This document shows, one piece after another, positions 11,069 to 24,772 of a stretch of DNA of 64,000 bases (position 1 is the first letter of the stretch; every line of letters begins with the position of its first letter). The stretch is from Paralithodes platypus (taxonomy: Eukaryota > Arthropoda > Malacostraca > Decapoda > Lithodidae). The translations under genes and the position numbers were made by a program. The stretch lies in assembly GCA_032716605.1 (NCBI GenBank), contig CM064530.1, forward strand, positions 10,377,558 to 10,441,557. The letters run 5' to 3'. The notes under the pieces are model-generated. The model ran no database searches and was not told the DNA's origin. It was given only the letters and a program-made list of their open reading frames with translations.

Positions 11069-11760
11069 TAAAGATCATTGCACACTGACACGAAAGCCCC
11101 TCCTGGCGAGTTCCCGACTCGAAGTTTCCGCCTGATACGGTGAATCGGCAACATAATCGTGGATATCGGAAATTAGCCATGGGTGACTCTCATGGTCCAA
11201 GCGACTTATCGGGGGTCGATACGAGATTTTGAGCAGCTCAAAAGTTTGCGGGAATCCCCTGACAACTGTAAAAAATCGTCGGAGTCTCGTCTCCATTGCG
11301 ATCTCACCGTATCACAATCTTGGAGTCCGTATCAAAGACGTATGGTCCGTATCAAAGACATATGGCCCGCATCAACGTCGTCTGGTGCGTAAGGCTGCCG
11401 TGCGGACCGTATCTCTTCCGTGCGGAAAATTGGCAAAGGGTGAGTTGCACGCCTCACGGTGTCGATACGATTCTTCCGAGTTGTATCGCAGTCTTTTGGG
11501 TCGTATCTTTTCCGTGGACTAGTCGTGTACCCTTCGCACGACTTTTCCTATCTTCTTCGTAGCATTCGTTTCTCCACCATATCAGCATCGCAAGAGTCTT
11601 ATCAAGTCCTGCGGAAGAGATACTGTAGAGATAAGACTAACGATACCAGCCATTTTCGCCACGATCTCTAATAAATTCGGAAAGACACAGGATTTGTTTG
11701 TGTTGTGGGTGTTCGTGCCAGTCTTGAAGGGGCTGTCGTGTCAGTGTGCAACGACCTTTA
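11069..11760. mobile_element. TA-flanked terminal-inverted-repeat element, copy 3
   Basis: A 688-bp copy (11071-11758) of the element at 1396-2085, in the same place and orientation, with the same TGCACACTGACACGA ends. Confidence 0.78.
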
Positions 11761-12807
11761 GTCAGGACAACCTAACTTTTCACAAAACTGCTGCCCATAG
11801 CTTCTGAGTATGCCGTCTTAACTGTTTTGAGTATCGCGTCCTAAGCGTACTGGAGCAGTTAGGGCGTCCTAAGTGAGATAGGATGAGATAGGATATCCTA
11901 AATAGTTTTGAGTATCCGACCTCAGCACTCCTTTCTGCCACCCTTTACGAAGCAGACCTGAGTTTAACTTTTTGTACATTTGCATTGATTATTACCTTTG
12001 TTCTAATGTAAAGTAACGTAAATACTTCATATTAAATTATTATGGGAGTCGTAAAGCATAATGTATAGAAGGGATTCTTTTGATCCTCTGATAATTATAA
12101 AGCACTTTACTAATCTGTCCATGATATAAACTTGTTGCCATGCCTGCTGTAGGCTCGAGTTTTGTGTTGGGGCTACAAATTGACTATACTCTGTGGTGTT
12201 GAGGCATCGGTTCTGCAATGGATAACTAATGCTGATGTTGAAGGAGTAAGTGCAGTGGTCATGAATCCCAACGACTAACGACACATTAGAGTTACTAACT
12301 AACAAACGAGTTATATTACTAATTAGAGCATGGGAGAGGAGGGCATTGGGTGAAGGACTCTGGGGAAACAATGAGAGAGGCAAGCCGGTATACGAGGCGA
12401 GGGAAAAACATATGTTGGAGAGGTTGGGCGTGGGGGGCATTGAACGAAGCAATAAAGAGGGAGAAGTAAGAGAGGGAGAGGGGGGTTGAGTGTGTGAGGC
12501 AGTAAAATTGTAGAGTAAGGGGGGATGGGGTTGGGGGGCGGCTTAGTGTGAGAGCCAGAGATATCTAGTAAAGGGAATATAAGAAGGAAAAGGGGGCTAG
12601 GCTAAATATAGGGAGACAGCGCAAGGTAGTAAGGGAAGGGAGGCATACTGTGGTTGTAGCAAAGGTGGAGGAGAGGGAGGATGGGGGGACGTAGTACAAG
12701 AGGCAGAGAGATGTAGTAAACAAAATACAAAAAAATGGGGGAGGGGAGGGGAGGGGAGACTGGGAGGGGGATGAGAAGCAAGGTTGTCAGACTAGGGCAA
12801 CTTGGGG

Positions 12808-12841
12808 TATATATACAGCCACAATCTGAAGCCTAGTCAGT
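12808..12841 (+). promoter_or_regulatory. Core promoter of cuticle gene copy 3
   Basis: TATATATA at 12808 and TCAGT ending at 12841. The purine tract is about 12450-12783. Confidence 0.85.
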
Positions 12842-12868
12842 TAAGTCCCGACCTAGCTACACTACACA

Positions 12869-14186
12869 ATGAACGCCAAGGTATGTTTGGAATGAGTGTC
12901 TCATTGACTAAGGAGCAAGGGACTGGAGTTCTCGAAAAGTGGCTGCACTCCTGCCGCTATTCTCAACTTACAGTGTGCTGGCTTGATAATCCAGAAGGGT
13001 TGACGGCCTCTGAAGTCCTATTTTAACTAACTAATAAGGAGCACTCTGAATCACTATCACAGAACTCGCTCTTATCTTGCATGTGGTATTACAGGGGAAG
13101 TGGAGACTATTCCCCAGCCTTGTTTATGAATATGACATTAAAGTAAAGCTGGCAACTTGTATTCACTAGGATATTTCCTTTCATATAAATATCAACTGTG
13201 TGCAATATATAAAGATAGGTAAATATGAAAACAATAGCATTGCATTTCCCTCATGAGGATTGAGGAGAATCCAATATACATCGATAATGTCAGAGCAACT
13301 GTCTGAGATACACAATGGGATAATTCAGAAACCTGATGCTAAACAAAATATGTCTCAACAAAGAATTCAGTAGGTCAATCTGTATCGTATCCCTTATTGT
13401 TTAAAAACAACAAGTGGAGATTAAAAGTAGAAAATAAAGCAAATCTATAAGTAAAATACAGAAAAACAATAACCATATCAGGCAATAATTCAACATATAT
13501 TATCCCCAATTTGTAATCATTAACATCAATGGAACAACATTTTCAAAACAGAGGCATATATAAAACAAACAACATATGTATTACGAATATGTTTTTAAAT
13601 TACAATTGATAAATCCTCAGATTTTGTGTACACAGCTTAAAAATATTTTTGGTTCTATTTATTCAGCTAGTTATCCTGCTGGGCCTGGCTGCCCTGGTCG
13701 CTGCCGACGGTGGCTACGGATCAGACTCTGACTCTAACGTAAGTTTATTTTGCGTTCATGTGTTTTTAAAAAAAATCTGTGAAATTCAAAACAATTGATT
13801 TGATAACAACTTCCATAATGGATAATCAAAACAATCCCCATTATTCTCAACTATATAACATATTTCATTGTCACCGACAGTCCTTCGAGTCCTATGAATC
13901 CAGCGAGGCCAAGTACGACTTCAACTGGGCTGTGAATGACGACTCCTCTGACAACCACTACGGCCAACAGGAGGCCCGTGATGGCGACAACACCCAGGGG
14001 TCGTACTACGTGCAGCTTCCCGACGGTCGCGTACAGAAGGTCTCCTACTACGTCGACGGTGACGATGGTTACATTGCCGATGTCAAGTACGAGGGTTCAG
14101 CTTCCTTCGAGTCCGGATCCTACGAGTCTGGATCTGACTCTAGATCCTTCGAGAGCTACCGCCCTCCCCAGCGCCGCTACGACTAA
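12869..14186 (+). CDS. Resilin-type RR cuticle protein, copy 3
   Basis: Exons are 12869-12880, 13667-13738 and 13881-14186, giving 129 aa. The protein is identical to copy 1: Leu5, DGG and SDN are the L-type signature. Intron 1 starts gtatgt as in copy 1, whereas all other copies start gtatat. Copies 1 and 3 are therefore the only genes in which both spacer and gene body are L-type. AATAAA is about 130 nt after the stop. Confidence 0.92.
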
Positions 14187-14470
14187 GAGTACAATGAATC
14201 GAATTATATGGATCAATTTGATTCATCTCATCACAACGACACCCCGCCTCTTCTTGCAATCCATTACTTTCATACATAAATTATTTATATATCATTATAT
14301 AGGTTTATTTATGGAAATAAATTCTTTATAAAATGTAATACTTTCTTTTTCCTAAGTAATGTTTTGGTTCGGCCTTTCAAATAAGTGATCAGTCATACAG
14401 ATTGTAATAGCCAGAGATAATAGGTATGCAACTGATCATTTGGCAAACATATTTAGGCATATTATTTATA

Positions 14471-14514
14471 ATGTATACTATGTATATTATATAATATATA
14501 GAGTATATACTGTA

Positions 14515-14557
<43 letters not shown>

Positions 14558-14625
14558 GAGTATGTTTGTATGTGTGTGTGTATTTCCTAAGTGTCGGAAG
14601 ACAAAAGGCAAAGCCGCCTGTAAAC
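14471..14625. repeat. TA/TG microsatellite plus retroelement-tail remnant, copy 3
   Basis: Same position and structure as at 4800-4975, with different repeat number. Confidence 0.7.
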
Positions 14626-16724
14626 CAGAATTATTCAAATGTGGATTAAGTTATAAATCAATTTAAGAATATACAGTATACTAACACATGGTAAATAAGT
14701 TTTGTGAATGTGAGGGGCTCAACCAATTATTTTATCCCACAGCAGTCAAAATAGAGGGGAACATGATCGCGAATGTTCCCGTAGTGTAAACAAGGCACCC
14801 GCATACTACATCCTTGCCAGTTTTATTTTACCCAAGAATAAGCCTAGTCTATTTTAGGGGGTCACTAAGTGGGGTATCGGGGTTAAAGGCATAGCCTAAA
14901 TATATAATGAGGCTTCTATAATTCAGTATAACTTGATTAGGTAAAATGGGTTAGTTAAGCTAACCTAACCTTAGTTAGCTTAACCTAACCTAATAAGGAT
15001 ACTGGTACCTTATAACTTGAACCAGGCCAAAATAATCACTTCATAATTCAAACTAAGTAAAATAAATTAAAAGTCTCTGTATGCCTAGACATCATATTAT
15101 ATATATGTATGTTTTTAATACCATACTTCTCGAAATTCCCGATCATAGGCTAATCCTCCCCACTAATAGGGTTACATTTTAATATTCTGGGAAAATGGAT
15201 GTAAATGCATGCAATTCCATAATGAAACAACTAAAACATGATTAGAATGGTAAAAGCTAAGTAAAAATTGTAAACTAGAAATATAGACTGTATAGCCTAG
15301 GCCTATTTTGATCTAGGCTAAACTCAATATTATCGTATTGGTCTCCACCACCCAAAACCCCAGTGTGTGGAGTTACCACTAGCCTATGCTACTTCATAAA
15401 TATCTTGAACCCCCAAATCCAGTTTATTCTGTACATATTACATTAGTAATTCCATTATCGAATGGGTTAATCAAGTAAAATCACAGAATCATAGGCTTGG
15501 GGAGTGTCTTATTTGGCTGTTTAGATACATTCTCTTAAGCCTTATAGAGTGACCAAAACGGTATAAGACCACTAGTTTCATTACAAAATGTCACGCTGTA
15601 ACTATTAATTACACCAGTTATTTCCATAGACTCATTAAATAACGATTAAAATAGGCTAAAGTCGCTTTGAGGCCGGCCATATAATCCACGCCCTCGGCCA
15701 ATGTTTGGAGGTACACCCTAAATAACGGCTCCCACTATCGACTGTTTTCCGCTATTGGGTGTCCTAAGTCGAGTTAGAGTAGCCCCCGACCTGCCCTAAG
15801 TCAGAAAGTCTTAACTTTTCACAAAATGGCTGCCCACAGCTTCTGAGTATGCCGTCTTAATTGTTTTGAATATAGCGTCTTAAGCGTACCGGAACCGTTA
15901 GGGCATCCTAAGTGAGATAGAACGATATAGGATGTCCTAAATAGTTTTGAGTATCCGGCCCCAGCATTCCTTTCTGTCACCCTTTACGAAGCAGACCTGC
16001 GTTCAGCTTGTTGTACGCTTGCATTGATTATTACCTTTGTTCTAATGTAAAGTAACGTACTGTAAATACTTCATATTAAATTACTATGGGAGTCGTAAAG
16101 CATAATAATATATAGAAGTGATTCTTTTGATCCTCTGATAATTATAAAGCACTTTACTAATCTGTTCATGATATAAACTTTTTGCCATGCCTGCTGTAGG
16201 CTCCAGTATTGTGTTGGGGCTACAAGTTGACTATACTCTATGGTGTTGAGGCATCGGTTCTGCAATGGATAGCAAATGCTGATGTTTAAGGATTAAGTGC
16301 AGAGGCTTACTGCCAGGTCATGAAACCCAACGACTAACGACACAGAAGAGTTACAAAATAGCAAACAAGTTACTAATTAGAGTAAGGTAGAGGTAGGAAA
16401 GGGGGGTTGAGTGTGAAAGGCAGCAGAGTTGTTGTAAGGGGAGATGATGGTTGAAGGGGTGGGGGGTTAGTGTGAGAGCCAGAGAGATGTAGCAAGGGAG
16501 GATGAGAAGGAGGAGGGGGATAGGCGTAACAAGGGAGACAGAGAAAGGTAGTAAGGGAGGGGAGGCATACTGTGGTTGTAGTAAAGGCGGAGGAGAGGGG
16601 GGATGGGGGGACGTATTGCAAGAGGCAGAGAGATGTAGCAAAAATGTAGGGGGGGTAGGAGGGGGGAGGGGGGAAGATGGTAGGGGGATGAAAAGCAAGG
16701 TTGTCAGACTAGGGCAACTTGGGG

Positions 16725-16758
16725 TATATATACAGCCACAATCTGAAGCCTAGTCAGT
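16725..16758 (+). promoter_or_regulatory. Core promoter of cuticle gene copy 4
   Basis: TATATATA at 16725 and TCAGT ending at 16758. The purine tract is about 16380-16702. Confidence 0.85.
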
Positions 16759-16785
16759 TAAGTCCCGACCTAGCTACACTTCACA

Positions 16786-18081
16786 ATGAACGCCAAGGTA
16801 TATTTGGAATGAGTGTTTCATTGACTAAGGAGCTATAGTTCTCGAAAAGGGGCTCCACTCCTGCCGCTATTCTTGATTTAAAGAGTGCTGGCTTAATAAT
16901 CTAAAAGGATTGATGGCCTCTGAAGTCCTATCTTAACTAATTAATAAGGAGCAATCTGAATCACTATCACAGAACTCGCTCTTATCTTGCATGTGGTATT
17001 ACAGGGGGAGTGGAGACTATTCCCCAACCTTGTTTAAGAATATGAAATTAAAGTAAAGCTGGCAACTTAAATTCACTAGAATATTTCCTTCTATATACAT
17101 ATAAACCGAGTGTAATATTATATAGATATGTAAATAATTATGAAATCTATAGCATTGAATTTCCGTCCTGAGGAGAATCCAATTTACATCACTAATGTCA
17201 GAGCAACTGTTTGAGATACTGGATGTGATAATTCAGAAACATGATACTAAGCAAAATAGATCTCAACAAAGAATTCAGTCGGTCAGTCTGTATCGTATCC
17301 CGTAATCTTTAAACACAACAAGTGGGGATTAAAAGTAGAACATACAGCAAAGAATATATGTAAAATACAGAAATACAATAACCATATCAGGCAATAATTC
17401 ACAATGTATTATATATCCTTAATTTGTAATCAACATCAAAGGAACAACATTTTAAAAACAGAGGCTTTTATAAAACTATATGTATTACGAATATGTTTTC
17501 AATGACAATTGATAAATCCTACGATTTTCTGTACACAGCTTAAAAATATATTTCTTCTATTTATTCAGATCGTTATCGTGCTGGGCCTGGCTGCCCTGGT
17601 CGCTGCCGACCGTGGCTACGGATCAGACTCTGACTCTAACGTAAGTTTATTTTGCGTGCATATGTTTTACATTTTTGTCATTGAAATGCAAAACAAATGT
17701 TTCGATAACATAATGGATAATCAAAACAATCCCCATTATTCTCAATGATATAACATATTTCATTGTTACCGACAGTCCTTCGAGTCCTATGAATCCAGCG
17801 AGGCCAAGTACGACTTCAACTGGGCCGTGAATGACGACTCCTCTGAGAACCACTACGGCCAACAGGAGGCCCGTGATGGCGACAACACCCAGGGCTCGTA
17901 CTACGTGCAGCTTCCCGACGGTCGCGTACAGAAGGTCTCCTACTACGTCGACGGTGACGATGGTTACATTGCTGATGTCAAGTACGAGGGTTCAGCTTCC
18001 TTCGAGTCCGGATCCTACGAGTCTGGATCTGACTCTAGATCCTTCGAGAGCTACCGCCCTCCCCAGCGCCGCTACGACTAA
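16786..18081 (+). CDS. Resilin-type RR cuticle protein, copy 4
   Basis: Exons are 16786-16797, 17569-17640 and 17776-18081, giving 129 aa. The S-type body carries a conservative Leu-to-Val change in the signal peptide (IVIVLG), shared with copies 6 and 7, plus DRG and SEN. The 3' flank is the gttttggttc type, which here leads into another S unit. Confidence 0.92.
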
Positions 18082-18365
18082 GAGTACAATGAATCGAATT
18101 ATATGGATCAATTTGATTCATCTCATCACAACGACACCCCAACTCTTCTTGCAATCCATTACTTCCATACATAAATTATTTATATATCATTATATAGGTT
18201 TATTTATGAAAATAAATTCTTTATAAAATTTGATACTTTCTTTTTCCTAAGTAATGTTTTGGTTCGGCCTTTCAAATAAGTGATCAGTCATACAGATTGT
18301 AATAGCCAGAGATGATAGGTATGCAACTGATCATTTGGCAAACATATTTAGGCATATTATTTATA

Positions 18366-18377
18366 ATGTATACTATG

Positions 18378-18425
<48 letters not shown>

Positions 18426-18520
18426 GCATATATATATATGTATATATATGAGTGCATGTTTGTATGTGTGTGTATTTCCTAAGTGTCGGAAGACAAAAGG
18501 CAAAGCCGCCTGTAAACCAG
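18366..18520. repeat. TA/TG microsatellite plus retroelement-tail remnant, copy 4
   Basis: (TA)n interrupted by TGTA and TGCA, then TG-rich sequence, then the minus-oriented aaaggcaaagccgcctg remnant. Confidence 0.7.
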
Positions 18521-20617
18521 AATTATTCAAATGTGGATTAAGTTATAAATCAATTTAAGAATATACAGTATACTAACACATGGTAAATAAGTTTTGTGAA
18601 TGTGAGGGGCTCAAGCAATTATTTTATCCCACAGCAGTCAAAATAGAGGGGAACATGATCGCGATTGTTCCTGTAGTGTAAACAAGGTGGGCGGGACACC
18701 CGCATACTACATCCTTGCCAGTTTTATTTTACCCAAGAATAAGCCTAGTCTATTTTAGGGGGTCACTAAGTGGGGTATCGGGGTTAAAGGCATAGCCTAA
18801 ATATATAATGAGGCTTCTATAATTCAGTATAACTTGATTAGGTAAAAAGGGTTAGTTAAGCTAACCTAACCTTAGTTAGCTTAACCTAACCTAATAAGGA
18901 TACTGGTACCTTATAACTTGAACCAGGCCAAAATAATCACTTCATAATTCAAACTAAGTAAAATAAATTAAAAGTCTCTGTATGCCTAGACATCATATTA
19001 TATATATGTATGTTTTTAATACCATACTTCTCGAAATTCCCGATCAGAGGCAAATCCTCCCCACTAATAGGGTTACATTTTAATATTCTGGGAAAATGGA
19101 TGTAAATGCATGCAATTCCATAATGAAACAACTAAAACATGATTAGAATGGCAAAAGCTAAGTACAAATTGTAAACTAGAAATATAGACTGTATAGCCTA
19201 GGCCTATTTTGATCTAGGCTAAACTCAATATTATCGTATTGGTCTCCACCACCCAAAACCCCAGTGTGTGGAGTTACCACTAGCCTATGCTACTTCATAA
19301 ATGTCTTGAACCCCCAAATCCAGTTTATTCTGTACATATTACATTAGTAATTCCATTATCGAATGGGTTAATCAAGTAAAATCACAGAATCATAGGCTTG
19401 GGGAGTGTCTTATTTGGCTGTTTAGATACATTCTCTTAAGCCTTATAGAGTGACCAAAACGGTATAAGACCACTAGTTTCATTACAAAATGTCACGCTGT
19501 AACTATTAATTACACCAGTTATTTCCATAGACTCTTTAAATAACGATTAAAATAGGCTAAAGTCGCTTTGAGGCCGGCCATATAATCCACGCCCTCGGCC
19601 AATGTTTGGAGGTACACCCTAAATAACGGCTCCCACTATCGACTGTTTTCCGCTATTGGGTGTCCTAAGTCGAGTTAGAGTAGCCCCCGACCTGCCCTAA
19701 GTCAGGACGTCTTAACTTTTCACAAAATGGCTGCCCACAGCTTCTGAGTATGCCGTCTTAATTGTTTTGAGTATAGCGTCTTAAGCGTACCGGAACCGTT
19801 AGGGCATCCTAAGTGAGATAGAACGATATAGGATGTCCTAAATAGTTTTGAGTATCCGGCCCCAGCATTCCTTTCTGTCACCCTTTACGAAGCAGACCTG
19901 CGTTCAGCTTGTTGTACGCTTGCATTGATTATTACCTCTGTTCTAATGTAAAGTAACGTACTGTAAATACTTCATATTAAATTACTAGTAAAGCATAATA
20001 ATATATAGAAGTGATTCTTTTGATCCTCTGATAATTATAAAGCACTTTACTAATCTGTTCATGATATAAACTTTTTGCCATGCCTGCTGTAGGCTCCAGT
20101 ATTGTGTTGGGGCTACAAGTTGACTATACTCTATGGTGTTGAGGAATCGGTTCTGCAATGGATAGCAAATGCTGATGTTTAAGGATTAAGTGCAGAGGCT
20201 TACTGCCAAGTCATGAAACCCAACGACTAACGACACAGAAGAGTTACAAAATAGCAAACAAGTTACTAATTAGAGTAAGGTAGAGGTAGGAAAGGGGGGT
20301 TGAGTGTGAAAGGCAGCAGAGTTGTTGTAAGGGGGGATGATGGTTGAGGGGGTGGGGGGTTAGTGTGAGAGCCAGAGAGATGTAGCAAGGGAGGATGAGA
20401 AGGAGGAGGGGGATAGGCGTAACAAGGGAGACAGAGAAAGGTAGTAAGGGAGGGGAGGCATACTGTGGTTGTAGTAAAGGCGGAGGAGAGGGGGGATGGG
20501 GGGACGTATTGCAAGAGGCAGAGAGATGTAGCAAAAACGTAGGGGGGGTAGGAGGGGGGAGGGGGGAAGATGGTAGGGGGATGAAAAGCAAGGTTGTCAG
20601 ACTAGGGCAACTTGGGG

Positions 20618-20651
20618 TATATATACAGCCACAATCTGAAGCCTAGTCAGT
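20618..20651 (+). promoter_or_regulatory. Core promoter of cuticle gene copy 5
   Basis: TATATATA at 20618 and TCAGT ending at 20651. The purine tract is about 20274-20594. Confidence 0.85.
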
Positions 20652-20678
20652 TAAGTCCCGACCTAGCTACACTTCACA

Positions 20679-21974
20679 ATGAACGCCAAGGTATATTTGG
20701 AATGAGTGTTTCATTGACTAAGGAGCTATAGTTCTCGAAAAGGGGCTCCACTCCTGCCGCTATTCTTGATTTAAAGAGTGCTGGCTTAATAATCTAAAAG
20801 GATTGATGGCCTCTGAAGTCCTATCTTAACTAATTAATAAGGAGCAATCTGAATCACTATCACAGAACTCGCTCTTATCTTGCATGTGGTATTACAGGGG
20901 GAGTGGAGACTATTCCCCAACCTTGTTTAAGAATATGAAATTAAAGTAAAGCTGGCAACTTAAATTCACTAGAATATTTCCTTCTATATACATATAAACC
21001 GAGTGTAATATTATATAGATATGTAAATAATTATGAAATCTATAGCATTGAATTTCCCTCCTGAGGAGAATCCAATTTACATCACTAATGTCAGAGCAAC
21101 TGTTTGAGATACTGGATGTGATAATTCAGAAACATGATAATAAGCAAAATAGATCTCAACAAAGAATTCAGTCGGTCAGTCTGTATCGTATCCCGTAATC
21201 TTTAAACACAACAAGTGGGGATTAAAAGTAGAACATACAGCAAAGAATATATGTAAAATACAAAAATACAATAACCATATCAGGCAATAATTCACCATGT
21301 ATTATATATCCTTAATTTGTAATCAACATCAAAGGAACAACATTTTAAAAACAGAGGCTTTTATAAAACTATATGTATTACGAATATGTTTTCAATGACA
21401 ATTGATAAATCCTACGATTTTCTGTACACAGCTTAAAAATATATTTCTTCTATTTATTCAGATCGTTATCCTGCTGGGCCTGGCTGCCCTGGTCGCTGCC
21501 GACCGTGGCTACGGATCAGACTCTGACTCTAACGTAAGTTTATTTTGCGTGCATATGTTTTACATTTTTGTCATTGAAATGCAAAACAAATGTTTTGATA
21601 ACACAATGGATAATCAAAACAATCCCCATTATTCTCAATGATATAACATATTTCATTGTTACCGACAGTCCTTCGAGTCCTATGAATCCAGCGAGGCCAA
21701 GTACGACTTCAACTGGGCCGTGAATGACGACTCCTCTGAGAACCACTACGGCCAACAGGAGGCCCGTGATGGCGACAACACCCAGGGGTCGTACTACGTG
21801 CAGCTTCCCGACGGTCGCGTACAGAAGGTCTCCTACTACGTCGACGGTGACGATGGTTACATTGCTGATGTCAAGTACGAGGGTTCAGCTTCCTTCGAGT
21901 CCGGATCCTACGAGTCTGGATCTGACTCTAGATCCTTCGAGAGCTACCGCCCTTCCCAGCGCCGCTACGACTAA
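20679..21974 (+). CDS. Resilin-type RR cuticle protein, copy 5
   Basis: Exons are 20679-20690, 21462-21533 and 21669-21974, giving 129 aa. S-type body. It is the only copy with RPSQ instead of RPPQ near the C-terminus (one Pro-to-Ser change outside the RR domain). The 3' flank is the cttcttcttc type, followed by an L unit. Confidence 0.92.
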
Positions 21975-22260
21975 GAGTACAATGAATCGAATTATATGGA
22001 TCAATTTGATTCATCTCATCACAACGACACCCCAACTCTTCTTGCAATCCATTACTTCCATACATAAATTATTTATATATCATTATATAGGTTTATTTAT
22101 GAAAATAAATTCTTTATAAAACTTGACACTTTATTTTTCCTAAATAATCTTCTTCTTCGGCCTTTCAAATAAGTGGTCAGTCATACAGATCCTTATAGCC
22201 AGAGAGATAATAAGTATGCAACTGATAATTTGGCAAATATATTTAGGTATATTACTTATA

Positions 22261-22304
<44 letters not shown>

Positions 22305-22313
22305 TATATACAG

Positions 22314-22360
<47 letters not shown>

Positions 22361-22425
22361 TTGTGTGTGTGTGTATTTCCTAAGTGTTGGAAGACAAAAG
22401 GCAAAGCTGCCTGTAAAGCAGAGTC
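22261..22425. repeat. TA/TG microsatellite plus retroelement-tail remnant, copy 5
   Basis: Similar to the one after copy 2 but shorter. Confidence 0.7.
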
Positions 22426-23443
22426 ATTCAAATGTGGATCAAGTTATATATCAATTTCAGAATATATACTAACACATGGTAACTAAGTTTTGTAAATATG
22501 AGGGGCTCAACCAATTATTGTATCCAACGACAGTCAAAATAGACGGGAACATGATCGGGACCGTCTGTGTAGTGTAAATAAGGTGGGCGGTACACCCGCA
22601 TACTATATCCTTGCCGGTTTGATTTTACCCAAGAATAGGCCTAGTCTATTTTAGGGGGTCACTAGTGAGGTGGTGGGGTTAATGGCATAGCCTAAATAAT
22701 TAATGAGGCTTCTGTAATTAAGTATAACTTGATTAGGTAACAAGGGTTAGTTAAGCCAAGCTAACCTTAGTTAGGTTAACCTAACCTAATAAGGATACCG
22801 GTACCTTATAACTTGATCTAGGCATAAATAATCAATCCATAATGCAAACTAAGTAAAATCAACCAAAAGTCTTTCTAGGACTAGACATCATATTTTTTAG
22901 ATGTAAGTTTTTAATACCATAATTCCCTAAGTTCCTGATCATAGGCTAGTCCTCCCAACTAGTAGGGTTGTATTTTAATATTCGTGGAAAACGGATGAAG
23001 ATGCATGCAATTGCATAATGAAACAGAGTTACTAACACATGATTAGAATTGTAAAAGCTAAGTAAATGTTGTAAAATAGAAATATATATACCCTAGGTAT
23101 AATTTGATCTAGGCTAAACTCAATATTGTCATATTGGTTTCCACCACCCAAAACTCCAGTGTGTGAAGTTACCACTAGCCTATGCTACTTCATAAAGGTC
23201 TTGATCCCCAAAATCCAATTTATTCTGTACATATTACAATAGTAATTATATTATTGAAAGGGTTAATCAAGTAAAATCACAGAATCATAGGCTTGAAGAG
23301 TATCCTATTTGGCTATGTTTAGATACATTCTATTAAGCCTTATAAAGTGACCACAACGGTATAAGACCATTAGTTCCATTACAAAATGTCACGCTGTAAC
23401 TATTAATTACACCAGTTATTTCCATAGCCTTCTTAAATGACGA

Positions 23444-23930
23444 TTAACCCTCGTGGCCCGGGCTGGTCCTCCATAGGACGGAGGTCGTATCCGGGCGATA
23501 TGGCCGAAAAACGTCTAGGCGTAGGCTACCGTATTTTTTTTTATTTTAACTGCTAGAAATTTCCCACACATCTATAAACGTAGCGCGTTTTTCAATCTGT
23601 AGACTGGCGTTGAGTAGAGCTCTGTAAGTCAATTGGTTCAGTTGTGATGACGATTTCAGTGGAGCGAATTTTTACGCGATGTTGACAATATCGGAGGTTT
23701 TCAGACACTAATTTCGTCTTCCGTCACAACAATAACATTGATCCGACGTCTCCTTATTGTTTTCGGAGGTGCGGTGACGCAACGATCGGCTTTGTTTACA
23801 TGCGTCGGACGCACGGCGTTCAGACCAAGCTTAATAGGCTTTCAAGCTTACGGATTTTAATAAGACACCCGGGTACCGGCCCATCTGCCGCGGTTGCCTT
23901 TTAAAAGGACAGCTGGGCTGGAAGGGTTAA
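23444..23930. mobile_element. piggyBac-like MITE, L unit of copy 6
   Basis: A 479-bp element (23448-23926) between TTAA duplications. It is orthologous to the copy at 759-1245 and lacks the nested insertion. Confidence 0.85.
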
Positions 23931-24080
23931 AATAGGCTAGAGTCGCTTTGAGGCCGGTCATATTTAATCCACGCCCTCGGCCAATCTTTGGAGGTACACC
24001 CTAAATAACGACTCTTACTATCAACTTTTCTGCCGCTGTTGGGTGTCCTAAGTCGAGTTAAAATAGCCCCCGATCTGCCC

Positions 24081-24772
24081 TAAAGATCATTGCACACTTA
24101 CACGAAAGCCCCTCCTGGCGAGTTCCCGACTCGAAGTTTCCGCCTGATACGGTGAATCGGCAACATAATCGTGGATATCGGAAATTAGCCATGGGTGACT
24201 CTCACGGTCCAAGCGACTTATCGGGGGTCGATACGAGATTTTGAGCTGCTCAAAAGTTTGCGGGAATCCCCTGACAACTGTAAAAAATCGTCGGAGTCTC
24301 GTCTCCATTGCGATCTCACCGTATCACAATCTTGGGGTCCGTATCAAAGACGTATGGTCCGTATCAAAGACATATGGCCCGCATCAACGTCGTCTGGTGC
24401 GTAAGGCTGCCGTGCGGACCGTATCTCTTCCGTGCGGAAAATTGGCAAAGGGTGAGTTGCACGCCTCACGGTATCGATACGATTCTTCCGAGTTGTATCG
24501 CAGTCTTTTGGGTCGTATCTTTTCCGTGGACTAGTCGTGTACCCTTCGCACGACTTTTCCTATCTTCTTCGTAGCATTCGTTTCTCCACCATATCAGCAT
24601 CGCAAGAGTCTTATCAAGTCCTGCGGAAGAGATACGGTAGAGATAAGACTAACGATACCAGCCATTTTCGCCACGATCTCTAATAAATTCGGAAAGACAC
24701 AGGATTTGTTTGTGTTGTGGGTGTTCGTGCCAGTCTTGAAGGGGCTGTCGTGTCAGTGTGCAACGACCTTTA
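24081..24772. mobile_element. TA-flanked terminal-inverted-repeat element, copy 6
   Basis: 688 bp (24083-24770). The left terminus has cacacttacacga where the other copies have cacactgacacga, a single change in the inverted repeat. Confidence 0.78.

Larger units (their letters stand above)
9191..22685 (+). repeat. Higher-order repeat trimer L-S-S, first full copy
   Basis: Contains gene copies 3, 4 and 5. Its length is about 13.5 kb, or about 13.0 kb without the 484-bp nested insertion at 10335-10818. The next trimer is about 13.04 kb with the same order. The S unit that precedes an L unit (copies 2, 5, 8) carries a diagnostic 3' flank containing cttcttcttcgg. The other S units of the trimers (copies 4, 7) carry gttttggttcgg instead. 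Confidence 0.88.
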